NCBI RefSeq assembly: GCF_019175385.1
Contig: NC_083339.1
Coordinates: 45,475,330 to 45,539,329, forward strand
Reading direction: 5' to 3'
Origin: Lycium barbarum
Lineage: Eukaryota > Streptophyta > Magnoliopsida > Solanales > Solanaceae
Length of the DNA stretch: 64,000 nucleotides
This document shows positions 1-10,225 of the stretch, one piece after another; positions within the stretch are counted from its first letter, which is position 1, and each line of letters opens with the position of its first letter. The notes under the pieces were generated by a model. The model ran no database searches. It saw only the letters and a list, made by a program, of their open reading frames with translations, and was not told where the DNA came from. The position numbers and the translations under genes were made by a program.

Positions 1-1
1 C

Positions 2-2635
2 AGGATTGATGATTTGTTTGATCAGCTGCAGGGTGCCAGGTACTTCTCGAAGATAGACCTGCGATCGGGTTACCATCAGGTACGGGTACGAGAGGCTGAT
101 ATTCCCAAGACAGCATTCAGGACCCGATATGGGCACTATGAGTTCAGAGTTATGTCTTTTGGGCTGACAAATGCCCCAGCAGTATTTATGGACCTGATGA
201 ATCGGGTATTCAGACCGTTCTTGGATATGTTTGTGATCGTATTTATCGATGATATTCTGGTTTATTCTCGGTCAGAAGCAGAGCATGCAGACCATTTGAG
301 GACGGTACTTGGCACACTTCGGCACCAGGAATTATATGCTAAATTTTCTAAGTGTGAATTCTGGTTATCTTCAGTGGCATTTCTGGGACATATTATTGGG
401 GCTGATGGCGTCCGGGTGGATACCCAGAAGATCGAGGCCGTAAAGAATTGGCCTAGACCTACGACGCCGACAGAGGTGCGTAGCTTTCTGGGATTGGCTG
501 GTTATTATCGGAGATTCGTGGAGAAGTTTGCTTCCATTTCAGCGCCTTTGACAAGGCTGACTCAGAAGGGAGCTAAGTTTCAGTGGTCAGATGCTTGCGA
601 GCGTAGCTTCCAGTTGCTGAAAGAGAAGTTGACTACGGCTCCAGTCCTGACTCTTCCGGAGGGTCCAGATGGGTATGTGATTTATTGTGATGCCTCTGGT
701 ATTGGTTTGGGATGTGTGTTGATGCAGCATGGCAGGGTGATAGCTTATGCTTCCCGGCAGCTCAGAAAACATGAAAAGAATTATCCTACTCACGATTTGG
801 AGCTGGCCGCGGTCATTCATGCCTTGAAGATGTGGAGACATTACTTATATGGGGTTCACGTTGACATTTATACAGATCATAAGAGCCTTCAGTACATCTT
901 TAGGCAAAAGGAGCTGAACTTGCGGCAGCGGAGGTGGTTAGAGTTGCTGAAAGATTATGATGTTGACATTCTCTACCATCCTGGGAAAGCTAATGTTGTG
1001 GCGGATGCACTCAGCCGCAAGTCTATGGGCAGCCTAGTAGACGTGCCATCAGAGAGTAAAGAAATGGTTCGCGATATTCATCAGTTGGCTAGTCTTGGAG
1101 TTCGCTTGGCTGATTCTGGAGATGTTGGGGTTTCTGTTCGAGGTATTGCTGAGTCCTCTATTACAGAAGATATTAAGCGGCATCAGTATGAGGATCCTAT
1201 TCTGGCAAAGTACAGAGACGCAGCGCTGGCACAGGAGAAGACTCCGTTTGAGATTTCACCTAATGGAGTGTTATTTCACAGAGGCAGATTGTGTGTACCT
1301 GACGTTGCAGGGTTGCGGCGACAGGTTATGGGCGAGGCACATTACGCCCGATATTCTGTTCACCCAGGGTCGACGAAGATGTACCATGATATCAGATGCC
1401 TATATTGGTGGGACGGTATGAAAAGAGATATAGCAGAGTTCGTTGCTCAGTGTCCAAATTGCCAGCAGGTTAAGATTGAGCACCAGAAGCCCGGTGGGCT
1501 ATTGCAGGAGATGGAGATACCGACGTGGAAGTGGGAGATCATTAATATGGACTTTATTACAGGTCTACCTCGCACTCCACGGAGGTATGATTCTATTTGG
1601 GTTATTGTTGATCGGCTGACGAAATCAGCCCATTTTCTTCCGGTTCGGACCACCTATTCAGCTGAGGATTATGCCAGGCTTTATGTCAGGGAGATTGTAC
1701 GACTTCATGGAGTTCCGGTGTCTGTTATTTCCGATAGAGGTGCCCAGTTTACAGCTAGGTTCTGGAGATCGTTTCAGGAAGGATTGGGAACCCAGGTGAG
1801 CCTGAGTACAGCCTTCCATCCCCAGTCTGACGGACAGGCCGAGCGCACTATTCAGACATTGGAAGATATGTTGCGTGCCTGCGTTATTGATTTCAGGGGT
1901 AGCTGGGACGACCATTTACCGCTTGTTGAGTTTGCATATAACAACAGCTACCACTCCAGTATTCAGATGGCACCCTATGAGGCTTTGTATGGCAGGAAAT
2001 GCAGATCTCCGATTGGTTGGTTTGACGTGGGTGAGACTCAGTTCATCGGTCCAGATGTGGTCCAGCAGGCCGTGGATAAGGTGAGACTTATTCGAGAGAG
2101 ATTGCTAGCGGCCCAGAGTCGACAGAAATCTTATGCTGATAAACGACGTCGACCGTTAGAGTTTCAGATTGGCGATTGGGTGTTCCTGAAAGTGTCGCCT
2201 ATGAAAGGTGTTATGAGATTCGGCAAGAAAGGGAAGCTCAGTCCGAGATATATTGGGCCGTATCAAATTATTCGTACAATAGGCAAGGTGGCCTATGAAT
2301 TAGATCTGCCAGCTGATTTGGGAGCGGTACACCCGGTATTTCATGTTTCTATGCTTCGTAAGTGTATTGGTGACCCTTCCAGAGTTTTTCCTGTAGATGA
2401 TATTCAAGTCACAGAGGGGCTATCTTATGAGGAGCAGCCTATAGCCATATTGGATCGTCAGGTAAAAAGGTTGCGGAACAAAGATATGGCTTCTGTTAAA
2501 GTGCTGTGGCGGAACAATAACCGAGAGGAAATGACCTGGGAAGCTGAGGAGCATATGAAGAAGAAGTATCCTCATTTATTTTCGGAACCTACAGGTAATC
2601 CAATTCTCTATTTGACTTTGTTGTTTGATCAATAA
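2..2635 (+). CDS. pol: Gypsy polyprotein, 3' part (RT, RNase H, integrase, chromodomain)
   Basis: This ORF is open to the left edge, so the start lies upstream; the TTG at 14 is not a real start. Counting residues from base 14: reverse transcriptase has the catalytic FIDD at 77-80, in FIDDILVYS. RNase H follows from about 220 ([15 protein letters not shown]). Integrase has an HHCC zinc region ending in CPNC near 480 and a catalytic triad readable as D513, D574, E610, which gives the expected D,D(35)E spacing. A C-terminal chromodomain (about 803-860, with VLWRNN and TWEAEEHM) should target insertion to heterochromatin. No stop or frameshift is visible over 878 codons, unlike the pol copies at 41645 and 62400. 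The ORF ends TAA 91 bases before the polypurine tract. Whether upstream gag and protease are intact cannot be seen. Confidence 0.95.
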   Translation, partial: RIDDLFDQLQGARYFSKIDLRSGYHQVRVREADIPKTAFRTRYGHYEFRVMSFGLTNAPAVFMDLMNRVFRPFLDMFVIVFIDDILVYSRSEAEHADHLRTVLGTLRHQELYAKFSKCEFWLSSVAFLGHIIGADGVRVDTQKIEAVKNWPRPTTPTEVRSFLGLAGYYRRFVEKFASISAPLTRLTQKGAKFQWSDACERSFQLLKEKLTTAPVLTLPEGPDGYVIYCDASGIGLGCVLMQHGRVIAYASRQLRKHEKNYPTHDLELAAVIHALKMWRHYLYGVHVDIYTDHKSLQYIFRQKELNLRQRRWLELLKDYDVDILYHPGKANVVADALSRKSMGSLVDVPSESKEMVRDIHQLASLGVRLADSGDVGVSVRGIAESSITEDIKRHQYEDPILAKYRDAALAQEKTPFEISPNGVLFHRGRLCVPDVAGLRRQVMGEAHYARYSVHPGSTKMYHDIRCLYWWDGMKRDIAEFVAQCPNCQQVKIEHQKPGGLLQEMEIPTWKWEIINMDFITGLPRTPRRYDSIWVIVDRLTKSAHFLPVRTTYSAEDYARLYVREIVRLHGVPVSVISDRGAQFTARFWRSFQEGLGTQVSLSTAFHPQSDGQAERTIQTLEDMLRACVIDFRGSWDDHLPLVEFAYNNSYHSSIQMAPYEALYGRKCRSPIGWFDVGETQFIGPDVVQQAVDKVRLIRERLLAAQSRQKSYADKRRRPLEFQIGDWVFLKVSPMKGVMRFGKKGKLSPRYIGPYQIIRTIGKVAYELDLPADLGAVHPVFHVSMLRKCIGDPSRVFPVDDIQVTEGLSYEEQPIAILDRQVKRLRNKDMASVKVLWRNNNREEMTWEAEEHMKKKYPHLFSEPTGNPILYLTLLFDQ

Positions 2636-2725
2636 ATGTATGGTTGTGATAGTTGAGAAGGAAACTCCCCCAAATTGTTTGTATGACCCGTGAGATAAAT
2701 CTAACATTCGCGGACGAATGTTCTT

Positions 2726-2738
2726 AAGGGGGGGAGGA
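2726..2738 (+). other. Polypurine tract of element A
   Basis: A purine run (AAGGGGGGGAGGA) ends directly at the TG of the 3' LTR. It is the expected primer site for plus-strand DNA synthesis. Similar G-rich tracts sit at the same place in elements C, I1 and I3. Confidence 0.9.
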
Positions 2739-5700
2739 TGTTAGAACCCGTATTTTTGTACAGTGGAATAATCTGGATTAATTACGATAAGTTAGGGACA
2801 AAATTATTTCGGGATACAAAGTCGGGATTCTTGACCTTCGATTTTATTTTGAGATATAAGTTGTGCATGAATTTATTGGTATGGATCAATTAGGAAAAAT
2901 TTGGGACCAAAAGTGATAAAATTAGAAGTGGAAAGTCATCCACAAATTCCATGTGGTGCCCACACAATTTGGTGTCATCTTTTAAGTGGTCCAACTCATT
3001 TAATGTGGGCCAAGGGACAACAATGCACTTCATATTAGTTAAAAGATGACCATGTATTCATCTTTCTCACTTCCCACAAAAAAAAAATATCTAAAAGTTG
3101 AAGGAGAAAACCCCCAACCTCACGGCCAAGTTGAAAAAAAAATCAAGATCAATTCTAGCCTTCCAAAAATTATTTCTTTGGCACAAATCAACTATATTGA
3201 GGTCCCTAAGTAGCGTGGAAGCATTGTGGGAGCGATCAATCCACTATTTCTCATCTTGTGGAAACCCTAGGCTTGTGGAAGTTGAAGATAAAAAGGTAAG
3301 ATTTGATCTTGTTCTTGTGTTATGATGGTTATATTCATGTTGTAGTATCTTATTATGGTTAAAAAAATCATGAAATAAAGAATGGTGAAGTGGATGCCAT
3401 ATGTATGAGGGTTGGGCGTGTGATGGGTGTTGTTGTGTTGTGATTGAAATTATGAATTAATGTTTAGTTAGTTGATTATGATCATTGTAAGGTGAAGAAC
3501 AATTGGGAATCATCCATATATGTGTATGTGTAGTGTTGATTGAAATGGTTCACATTATATGACAATGAGCGAATGAATATCGCTTAATGTTTTAATCGTC
3601 GTCGCTTTGAATTTTATGCTGGAAATGAATGTTCATTGGTTCAAATTGAGGTTGTAGATGTTGCGGACTGATTTGGGGGCTTTTGTATATTTAATGTAAT
3701 TGGTATATGGACGAGATAGTATTGTTAGAAGGTGAATTGTGAATACAAACCATAATTTGTAAATGAAGAAAAAGTTAGAGGGGCTGTTTCGGTTAGGGGG
3801 CTGTTTCGGGTAGCTGGAGAAAAATTTGGATTATTGGAAATGTTGTATGAATTGCTTAGAATGTCCTTAAATATTGTTGGTAGGGGCATGGGTTAGTATG
3901 TGAATGTATAAGCGTCGATTTTGGCTTGAAGGTAAGTTGTCGAATTGAATTTATGTAAGTTGTTGAATAGTGGAAAAAGAAAGCTATTGTTGTTGTATTG
4001 CTTTCCGAATTAGTTGTTGATGTTGTTAGGTTGGTTGTTGCTGTTGTTGTTGATTGATATGGCCGAGTTAAATTCTCGGGGTAGCCTATTTACAGGGGAA
4101 ATGCCGCCCAAATTTCCGTAGAGTTAAGGGCGAAATTGGAATTTAATGCCCAAAAAGTCTTTAGCTAATGTTTGGCATTTTATGGCTTGTTTGTAGACCT
4201 TGGGCAGCCCGAATCATAGTTTGGACTTAGCTGGAGTTGGATCATATTGGAGAGTGTTTGAGGTATGTAAAGCAACCTTCCTTCTTTTGGCATGCCTTAG
4301 TTTCACATAGGCTAGATTGGAGCTTTAAGGGAATTCCAAATTCGAGATCCGAGCATGTTATGATCCATATATATATATTCTTTGGCACTCTTATGTATGT
4401 TTTTATGAAATATGAACCATGATGTATTTGAAGTAATCGCTTTCCGAAATTCGCATGGAAAATGTTCGCTTTAAGGAATTTTGTAATCTCTGAATGCCAT
4501 ATTTTTCGCACAGAGGCTCGGATCGCTCCAATAATTTTTATAGGAGTTTGCTTGATGTATAATGGGTATGTTTTTCATAGGCGGACTCAGTTCGGGTCTA
4601 TACTCGTCCGTGGGTCCCGCGACGCCCTTTATGTAAATTCGACAACTTTGAATCAAAAAGTGATAATTATTACTCCGATTTCAAATATGACTATTTTACT
4701 TATCCTTCGGATTTATAATAATGATTTTATGCATATGATTCCTCACTACTCCGCTCGTGCCTACTATGATATCGTTCGCCGGTTCCCGGGCCGGTTCTGT
4801 TGTCGTGCGCTTTTTGATATATTCCGGTGTTATGCTGTGTTTATGGTTCACCGTGCTCCTTGCTCGAGGGCCGGGTTCCACTTATGTTTGGCGTTATGCT
4901 GTGTTTGGCGTTATGCTGTGTTGTGATGTGTGACGGGGATTCGGAGATTTGAAACTTTCTGGTGTTATGCTGTGTTGTGGCGCCATCGACAGGCGGGCGA
5001 CCACATTTTCCAGTGCCCTATGCATAATTTATACTTTGGGAATAAACATTTTGATATGTATTATTTTCTATATATCTGATTCGATTATTATTCAGATTTA
5101 TTTCTGTACCTTCTGCTTTGCATACTCAGTACATATTTCGTACTGACCCCCTTCTCCGGGGGCTGCGTTTCATGCCCGCAGGTACAGACGCACAGCCTGG
5201 TGATCCACCTGTTTAGGACACCCTTTCTGCTATTCGGAGTGCTCCTCTCTTTCCGGAGCTTATACTTTTGGTATATATATTTATTAGTGCATTTGTATAT
5301 ATTCGTTCATGGGTACGGCGGGGCCCTGTCCCGTCATATGATTCTGTCGGTCTGTTTAGAGGTCTGTGGACATGTTTGTGGGTTAGGGTCTTTCTGTATG
5401 GATGTATGTACATGTCGTTTGGGTGATCCCATACGCCGAGGCGGCCGGTCCGCATATGTTGTTTGGGCGATCCTATACGCCGAGGCGGCCGGTCCGCATA
5501 TGTTTATATCTTGCTTGGTTAGCCCTGTGTGGCTTTTGTTGGTATTTTCTGCGTGCAGGGTATATTGGATAGTCCGTAAAACAAAGGAAACTCTGCCGAA
5601 ATTTTTCTGGAAATTACTTAAATTTGAAATAAAGCCTTGTCGGCTTCCGCCATATACTAGAATGAGTTGATGGAATTTGAGATAATACTTAATAGATGGG

Positions 5701-5753
5701 TTCGGGTGCTCAGATCGGGCACTAGTCACGGCCTACGGGGTTGGGTCGTTACA
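2739..5753 (+). repeat. 3' LTR of element A (3015 bp)
   Basis: It begins TGTTAGAACCCG directly after the polypurine tract and ends GGGTCGTTACA, giving TG..CA termini. It is distantly related to solo LTR N at 17638. A donor-like motif AGGTATGTAA followed by TTCTTTTGGCATG lies at 4261-4292. The tandem hairpin module (CAGTAC/GTACTG, then CCCCC/GGGGG, then GCCCGCAG|GT) is at 5127-5182, and the third hairpin (GCGGG, heptaloop, CCCGT) at 5318-5334. A stretch near 5424-5505 holds a short tandem duplication of about 56 bp containing ATACGCCGAGGCGGCCGG. Small ORFs inside (for example 4462-4926 and 5200-5670) are not genes. Confidence 0.92.
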
Positions 5754-5758
5754 ATCAC
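5754..5758. other. Target-site duplication, right copy (element A)
   Basis: ATCAC follows the LTR end and continues directly into the minus-strand gag of element B after its RYV codons. The matching left copy would be beyond the window. Confidence 0.6.
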
Positions 5759-6523
5759 GTACCGATACACTCTATCCGCCATATCAGCTACAATAGTGGG
5801 TGCATATCTAGCCAACGAGTCAAACTCTAGGCTATACTCTCGAACACTCCTGCCCCTCTTCCTCAGCTGTAGGAATCTATCAACTCTAGCTCGCCGCATC
5901 TCTGGAGGCAGAAGGTGGCCTAGGAAGGCCTCCACAAACTCATCCCACACTGTTGGAGGAGCATCCTCGCCCCTAGACAACTCCCACGACTCATACCAAT
6001 TAACAGCTCCATCCCGCAACCGATACGAAGCCAATTCAACAGACTCAGTCTCAGAAGCCTTAATTATCCGCAACGTACGCTGCATCTGCCGAACGAACTA
6101 CTGCGGGTCATCCTCGGGTTTCGACCCGAAAAACTCTGGAGGATTACAGCTTAGAAAGTCACGGGCTCTTAAACTGTCATGTCTATCCGTCTGGTCAACC
6201 CCTAGTCCATGCCTGCGAGCCTGTCCTGCCACCAATCTGGTGAACAACTGAACTGCATCTCTCATGGCCCTATCCTCCGCCCCTGGCTGAGGAGCTGGAG
6301 GCTCAGGTGCTGGAACCTCAGGAACTGGCGGTGGAGCCGCCCCCTGACCTGGAGTTGTTGTTGTTCTAGGTTCCTATGGAAGTGGCGGTGTAGCAGAACT
6401 CGCGGATTGGAACCCAACCTCAGGCATAAACTGGGAACGAGCCCTGGTAACTCTCCAAGTCTGGCTAGTATCCCCTGCTACCGATTTTCCCTTCTGGGCA
6501 GCTGTCGCTTTCTTTGGAGGCAT
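5754..6523 (-). pseudogene. gag: Gag of element B, truncated and with stops
   Basis: The start is the ATG at 6523, chosen because the N-terminus MPPKKATAAQKGK matches the gag starts of elements I3 and C. The capsid (Retrotrans_gag) core is recognisable: CNPPEFFGSKPEDDPQ, TESVELASYRLRD, WYESWELSRGED, LPPEMRRARVDRFL and YSLEFDSLARYAPTIVADMADRV. At least two in-frame stops are visible, one in the proline-rich N-terminal region and one replacing the residue before FVRQM. The frame breaks off after RYV where element A inserted, so the zinc knuckles are missing here. It is non-functional. Confidence 0.88.
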
Positions 6524-6623
6524 AGCTGTAAACATAATAGTCTGTTAGAAAGGGATTATCCTGATAATACAGCTCTATCGCATGATCTAGAATAAGAAGG
6601 AAAGATGACATCCTAAATGTCCT

Positions 6624-6677
6624 GTAGCTTCTTGTTTATAGATGTGGTGCACAAAACACCGATAAACAAGACTCTAC
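6624..6677 (-). other. Leader hairpin downstream of the PBS (element B)
   Basis: On the minus strand a left arm GTAGAGTCTTGTTTAT can pair with a right arm ATAAACAAGAAGCTAC: 14 of 16 positions, with an 8-bp perfect inner block. It lies 35 nt downstream of the PBS. Elements C, I1, I3 and I have the same structure; here one G-U pair seen in I3 is A-U. A packaging or dimerisation role is inferred. Confidence 0.6.
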
Positions 6678-6711
6678 TAGACACGGTCTGTAGACACTCC
6701 AAGGATGAACT

Positions 6712-6723
6712 GCTCTGATACCA
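6712..6723 (-). other. Primer-binding site of element B
   Basis: The minus strand reads TGGTATCAGAGC, the complement of the plant initiator-methionine tRNA 3' end, four bases after the LTR end. Confidence 0.92.
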
Positions 6724-6727
6724 CTTT

Positions 6728-9185
6728 TGTTACGACCCAGCCCCGTGGGTCATGACTAATGCCCGAGCTGGACACCCGTACGTACCTGTCAAACATTATC
6801 GGACCGATACCATAGGCCCTCATTTAATCACATCGTATTAACATACGCAAGCTGACGAGGCTGCCACTGTATATGTCATTATTCTACGCAAGCCGACAAG
6901 GCTGCCACTACGAATGAAAAATGTTACGCAAGCAGACAAGGCTGGCACTACGAATGAAAAATGTTACGCAAGCCGACAAGGCTGCCACAACGAAATGACA
7001 ATATATGCAAGCCGGCAAGGCTGCTATAACGAAACGATAATATATGCAAGCCGGCAAGGCTGCTACAACGACAAAATATCCACAATGATCATATAGACAC
7101 AACCGAACACATCTGAATACAACCCACATACATGTCTACAGACCTCTAAGAGTATCAACAGTGAAATATGACGGGACAGGGCCCCGTCGTACCCCTGGAC
7201 AAACATATATATATACATAAGAAGGTCTGTACCAAAGAATCTAGGCTCCGGGACAATGGAGCACTCCAAAACAGCTTAATAGAAGTCCTAAGCTGGCGGA
7301 TCACCAAAGCGAGTATCTGCACCTGCGGGCATGAAACGCAGCCCCCCGAAGAAAGGGGGTCAGTACGAGATATGTACTGAGTATGTAAAACATAAAATAC
7401 AATAAAGAGGATCATAACTGAAATAGGGAGTACAGGAGACAAGTATAACATCCAGAATACCAAAACACTTGCCTTTTGAAACATAAATCATGCATGTCAA
7501 TATCATATATCATACCCGGCCCATTACGAAACTCGGTGAATAAGGTCATCATATGCCCTCCTGGCCCCCATAACATATCATCATATCATCATCTCATCAT
7601 ATCATCATATATATATATATATACCATACCCGGCCCTCTTGTGAGGGACTCGGTGAAGAATGCAATGAAATTGTGCACGATAACATACCCGGCCCGGGAC
7701 TCGGTGAAAGACATATTGAGGCATGCACGAGCAGAGTAGTGAGCAACCAAATGAAATTTAAAAAATTATCAAGACTCAAACTGAATAAGTAGAAGGGATT
7801 TACACCTGACTATCAATAGTGACAATCATACCAAATATCCTTCGAATGTCATCATAAATAATATATGAAGGGCCTTAGGAACCATAGACACATGTCAATA
7901 TAGAATGAAACAACTTATAGAAGTCAAGGACCTCAGTTATCGTAGAGTTTCCAGGAATAGGAGCTTATATATATATCGACTATTATCCAACGTATAGGAA
8001 ACGGAATAGGGAAGCTCAATCACTTAAGGGTTCTAACATCAAGAAGTGAATGAGAATCATGAATCACATTCAAGACTTATGAATAGGATTACCTCAAAGA
8101 TCATATCATTCATCACTTAAATCTAAGACAAGCCAAAAGAAAGAAGGGACAGCTTTACATACCTGTTAACGACTAATCGCAACTCGCTCGCTTCGTCGCC
8201 CCTTTAGCCTATTTAATATAAAAGTAATGCTATCATTAGTACTATACTTTCTAGTTCATAAATTTGTAGCCCATTTCCTATAGAACTTATCCCTTAGCTT
8301 ATACATTCTCGTTTAGGGTTTTCCATTAGTTAAAGACTTAACGAAAATCGGGCAGCATTTCCCCTATATATTCTCCTAACCCGAATTTCCAATTACCCTC
8401 CTGTTAGCACAGAAATACCAACAACAACATATAGACATAGTCATATCTTCAATCTTTTCCAATTTAACAAGGATGACAATATGTTCACAACACCACAACG
8501 TTTACTTTAATTATCAAACTCCTTCACTTTCGTCACATGATCCGTAACAACCATAACGATAACAACATCAAGATTAATCCACCATTTAAGCTAGAACAGC
8601 CCCAACTCACGGCCAAAACAACCTAACATCATCATCTACAATTCTTTATATTCAACACACATCTATCAAGTTTTACAAGTTTAACTACCTCTACAGTATA
8701 TAGAACAAGATTGAATTTTACCTTAACGATCTTGATTTCATAACGTTGTCTCCTCCCACGATCCAATTCACATTGCAACTACCTTGAACATCAATCACAC
8801 TTGAAATATCAAATTTTTTCACCCCAAGTTCGGCTATGCAGCCATGGCCGGGAGCTTCACCAAGGTTTTTTTTTCCACTTCTCTTACTATTCTAACTATG
8901 TTAAAGATCAAATGATCTTGTATCCAATGTATTAGTCATCAATTTAGTATTTATAGGGATTCTAAGGGCTGGACACGTGTCCAGCTAAGGTGGCACCTAT
9001 TTTCTCCTTTTTTTATTTTTTTTATTCGGGTGGGGCCCACTTTAATAATTAAACTTAATTAATTTAATTAATCAATAATTCTTACTTAGTAATCTAATCA
9101 CATTTAATTAATTCCTAATCTCCAATAATATTTTTACACTAAATTGGCCGTAAATCTGGGTCGGGCCAAGGAGGTTTCGATACTC
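6728..9185 (-). repeat. 5' LTR of element B, outer end degraded
   Basis: On the plus strand it begins TGTTACGACCC next to the PBS. Inside are a degenerate repeat of about 36-60 bp with GCAAGCCGACAAGGCTGCCAC (6846-7070), the third hairpin at 7171-7187, the tandem hairpin module at 7321-7380, and CCCGGCCC..ACTCGGTGAA repeats at 7515-7710. The donor-like motif is near 8138-8165. An 18-bp perfect palindrome holding a G-box is at 8968-8985. The terminal part near 9140-9185 joins LTR fragment D without a clear CA end. Confidence 0.8.
8968..8985. promoter_or_regulatory. Perfect 18-bp palindrome with G-box, U3 of LTR B
   Basis: GCTGGACACGTGTCCAGC reads the same on both strands and centres on CACGTG, the binding core of plant bZIP and bHLH factors (ABRE/G-box type). 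Its place in the outer (U3) part of the LTR fits an enhancer element, but function is inferred. Confidence 0.5.
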
Positions 9186-9189
9186 GTGA

Positions 9190-10225
9190 GGTGATGAGGA
9201 CCAGTATCGGATATCGGTCATCATGTTATGGCTATTTGTGCAATATCAATTGTATAGTTGGTCTGAGTGCCATGGTTTTTGCACTAGCTGATAGAATAGT
9301 ACGATCCTTTGGATCTGTGATTGGGGTCCGATGCCCGTACTTTATGTCTCTTATTGTTATTGCCTTTCTTGTCTGTTTGTATGAATATCACTCATATATC
9401 CTCATTAAAGTAAAAAAGAAGTAAAAAGGTTAAGCCTTTATGATATTGTAAACATGAGGGTAGATTCCATGGTTATATGCTTGTTCTTGACTTAATGTAT
9501 GCCATATTCATATGTTATATGTATTCATGCATACGATTTGAGGATATGATTGTGACTCCTATGGGATCTTGTTCCGGATGAGTGATGATGCTTTTAGCGC
9601 GTTGACAAATGGGTCCGGTAGGCTAAGTGACAGGTACTTCAGATATGATATGTGGGAACCATGATCCGAGGTTGTTATCGAAGCGGTCTGTGATCTGATG
9701 ATTTTCCAGAGCGATGATATATGGGCCTCATGAGCCCCTTGTGGGTCACGATTCATTAATATTCAAACGTGTATATATCTGGAAGTGGAAACAAAGGCCT
9801 TGCACTGCATTTGTATCTCATTCATCTTATCTTATGTTATTATTGTGATGGTTAGTATTTGACTTGCCTCTGCTTGGATTCTATTTGCTATTGAGCTTAA
9901 TCGTTAAAGTATGGTTATCTTGTATTCTGGACTAATGGCGGACAAGTGTGGTTGTGGTATCATACCCAATCCTCGTCTCCATTCCGGAAAGGGTCAGTCA
10001 ATGATGCATGCTGAGTACCTATTGTTTATTGTACTCATGCTACACTTGTTGTACCTATTTCTGTGCAGACTCGGTTCCGAGCACTACCGGAGTTCGCGAC
10101 TACTTGGTTGCCTCCTAGAGCCTTACTTGAAAGAACGGGATGAGCTCCTTGGACTCTGGATGGCTCCGGATTCTCCTTATCCTTTATTTTCTATCTTCTT
10201 CAGTTAAGACAATTTCCTATGTATT
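9190..10225 (+). repeat. LTR fragment D, left part
   Basis: Non-coding sequence resembling the downstream half of a plus-strand gypsy LTR. It includes GAGTAC..GTACTC pairing near 10013-10041 and an acceptor-like TTTCTGTGCAG at 10058-10068, as in the other LTRs but with a different sequence. Element C inserted at its right edge. The likely continuation is 47788-47917 plus 50523-50618, ending GGGTCGTGACA. The small ORFs at 9191-9424 and 9911-10207 have no recognisable protein and are regarded as chance. Confidence 0.6.

Larger units (their letters stand above)
1..5753 (+). mobile_element. Element A: 3' part of a Ty3/gypsy chromovirus
   Basis: The window opens inside the pol gene of a plus-strand LTR retrotransposon and runs through pol, a polypurine tract and a complete 3' LTR. 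The domain order RT-RNaseH-INT-chromodomain is that of Tekay/Del-type chromoviruses. The right LTR end falls inside the gag of minus-strand element B, so A is younger than B. The five bases after the LTR (5754-5758, ATCAC) are the expected target-site duplication; the left copy lies outside the window. Pol is open without stops, making this the best preserved autonomous coding region in the window. Confidence 0.93.
5754..9185 (-). mobile_element. Element B: 5' part of a minus-strand gypsy element
   Basis: Reading the minus strand, a 5' LTR, primer-binding site, leader and gag are present in order; gag is cut by element A. The rest of B would lie left of A, outside the window. The outer (right) end of the LTR is not sharp: it fades into LTR fragment D near 9185. 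Confidence 0.85.

Noticed and set aside
9191..9424. 77-aa ORF with hydrophobic stretches, possible small membrane protein
   Set aside because: It lies in LTR fragment D, has no recognised family and no supporting signals.
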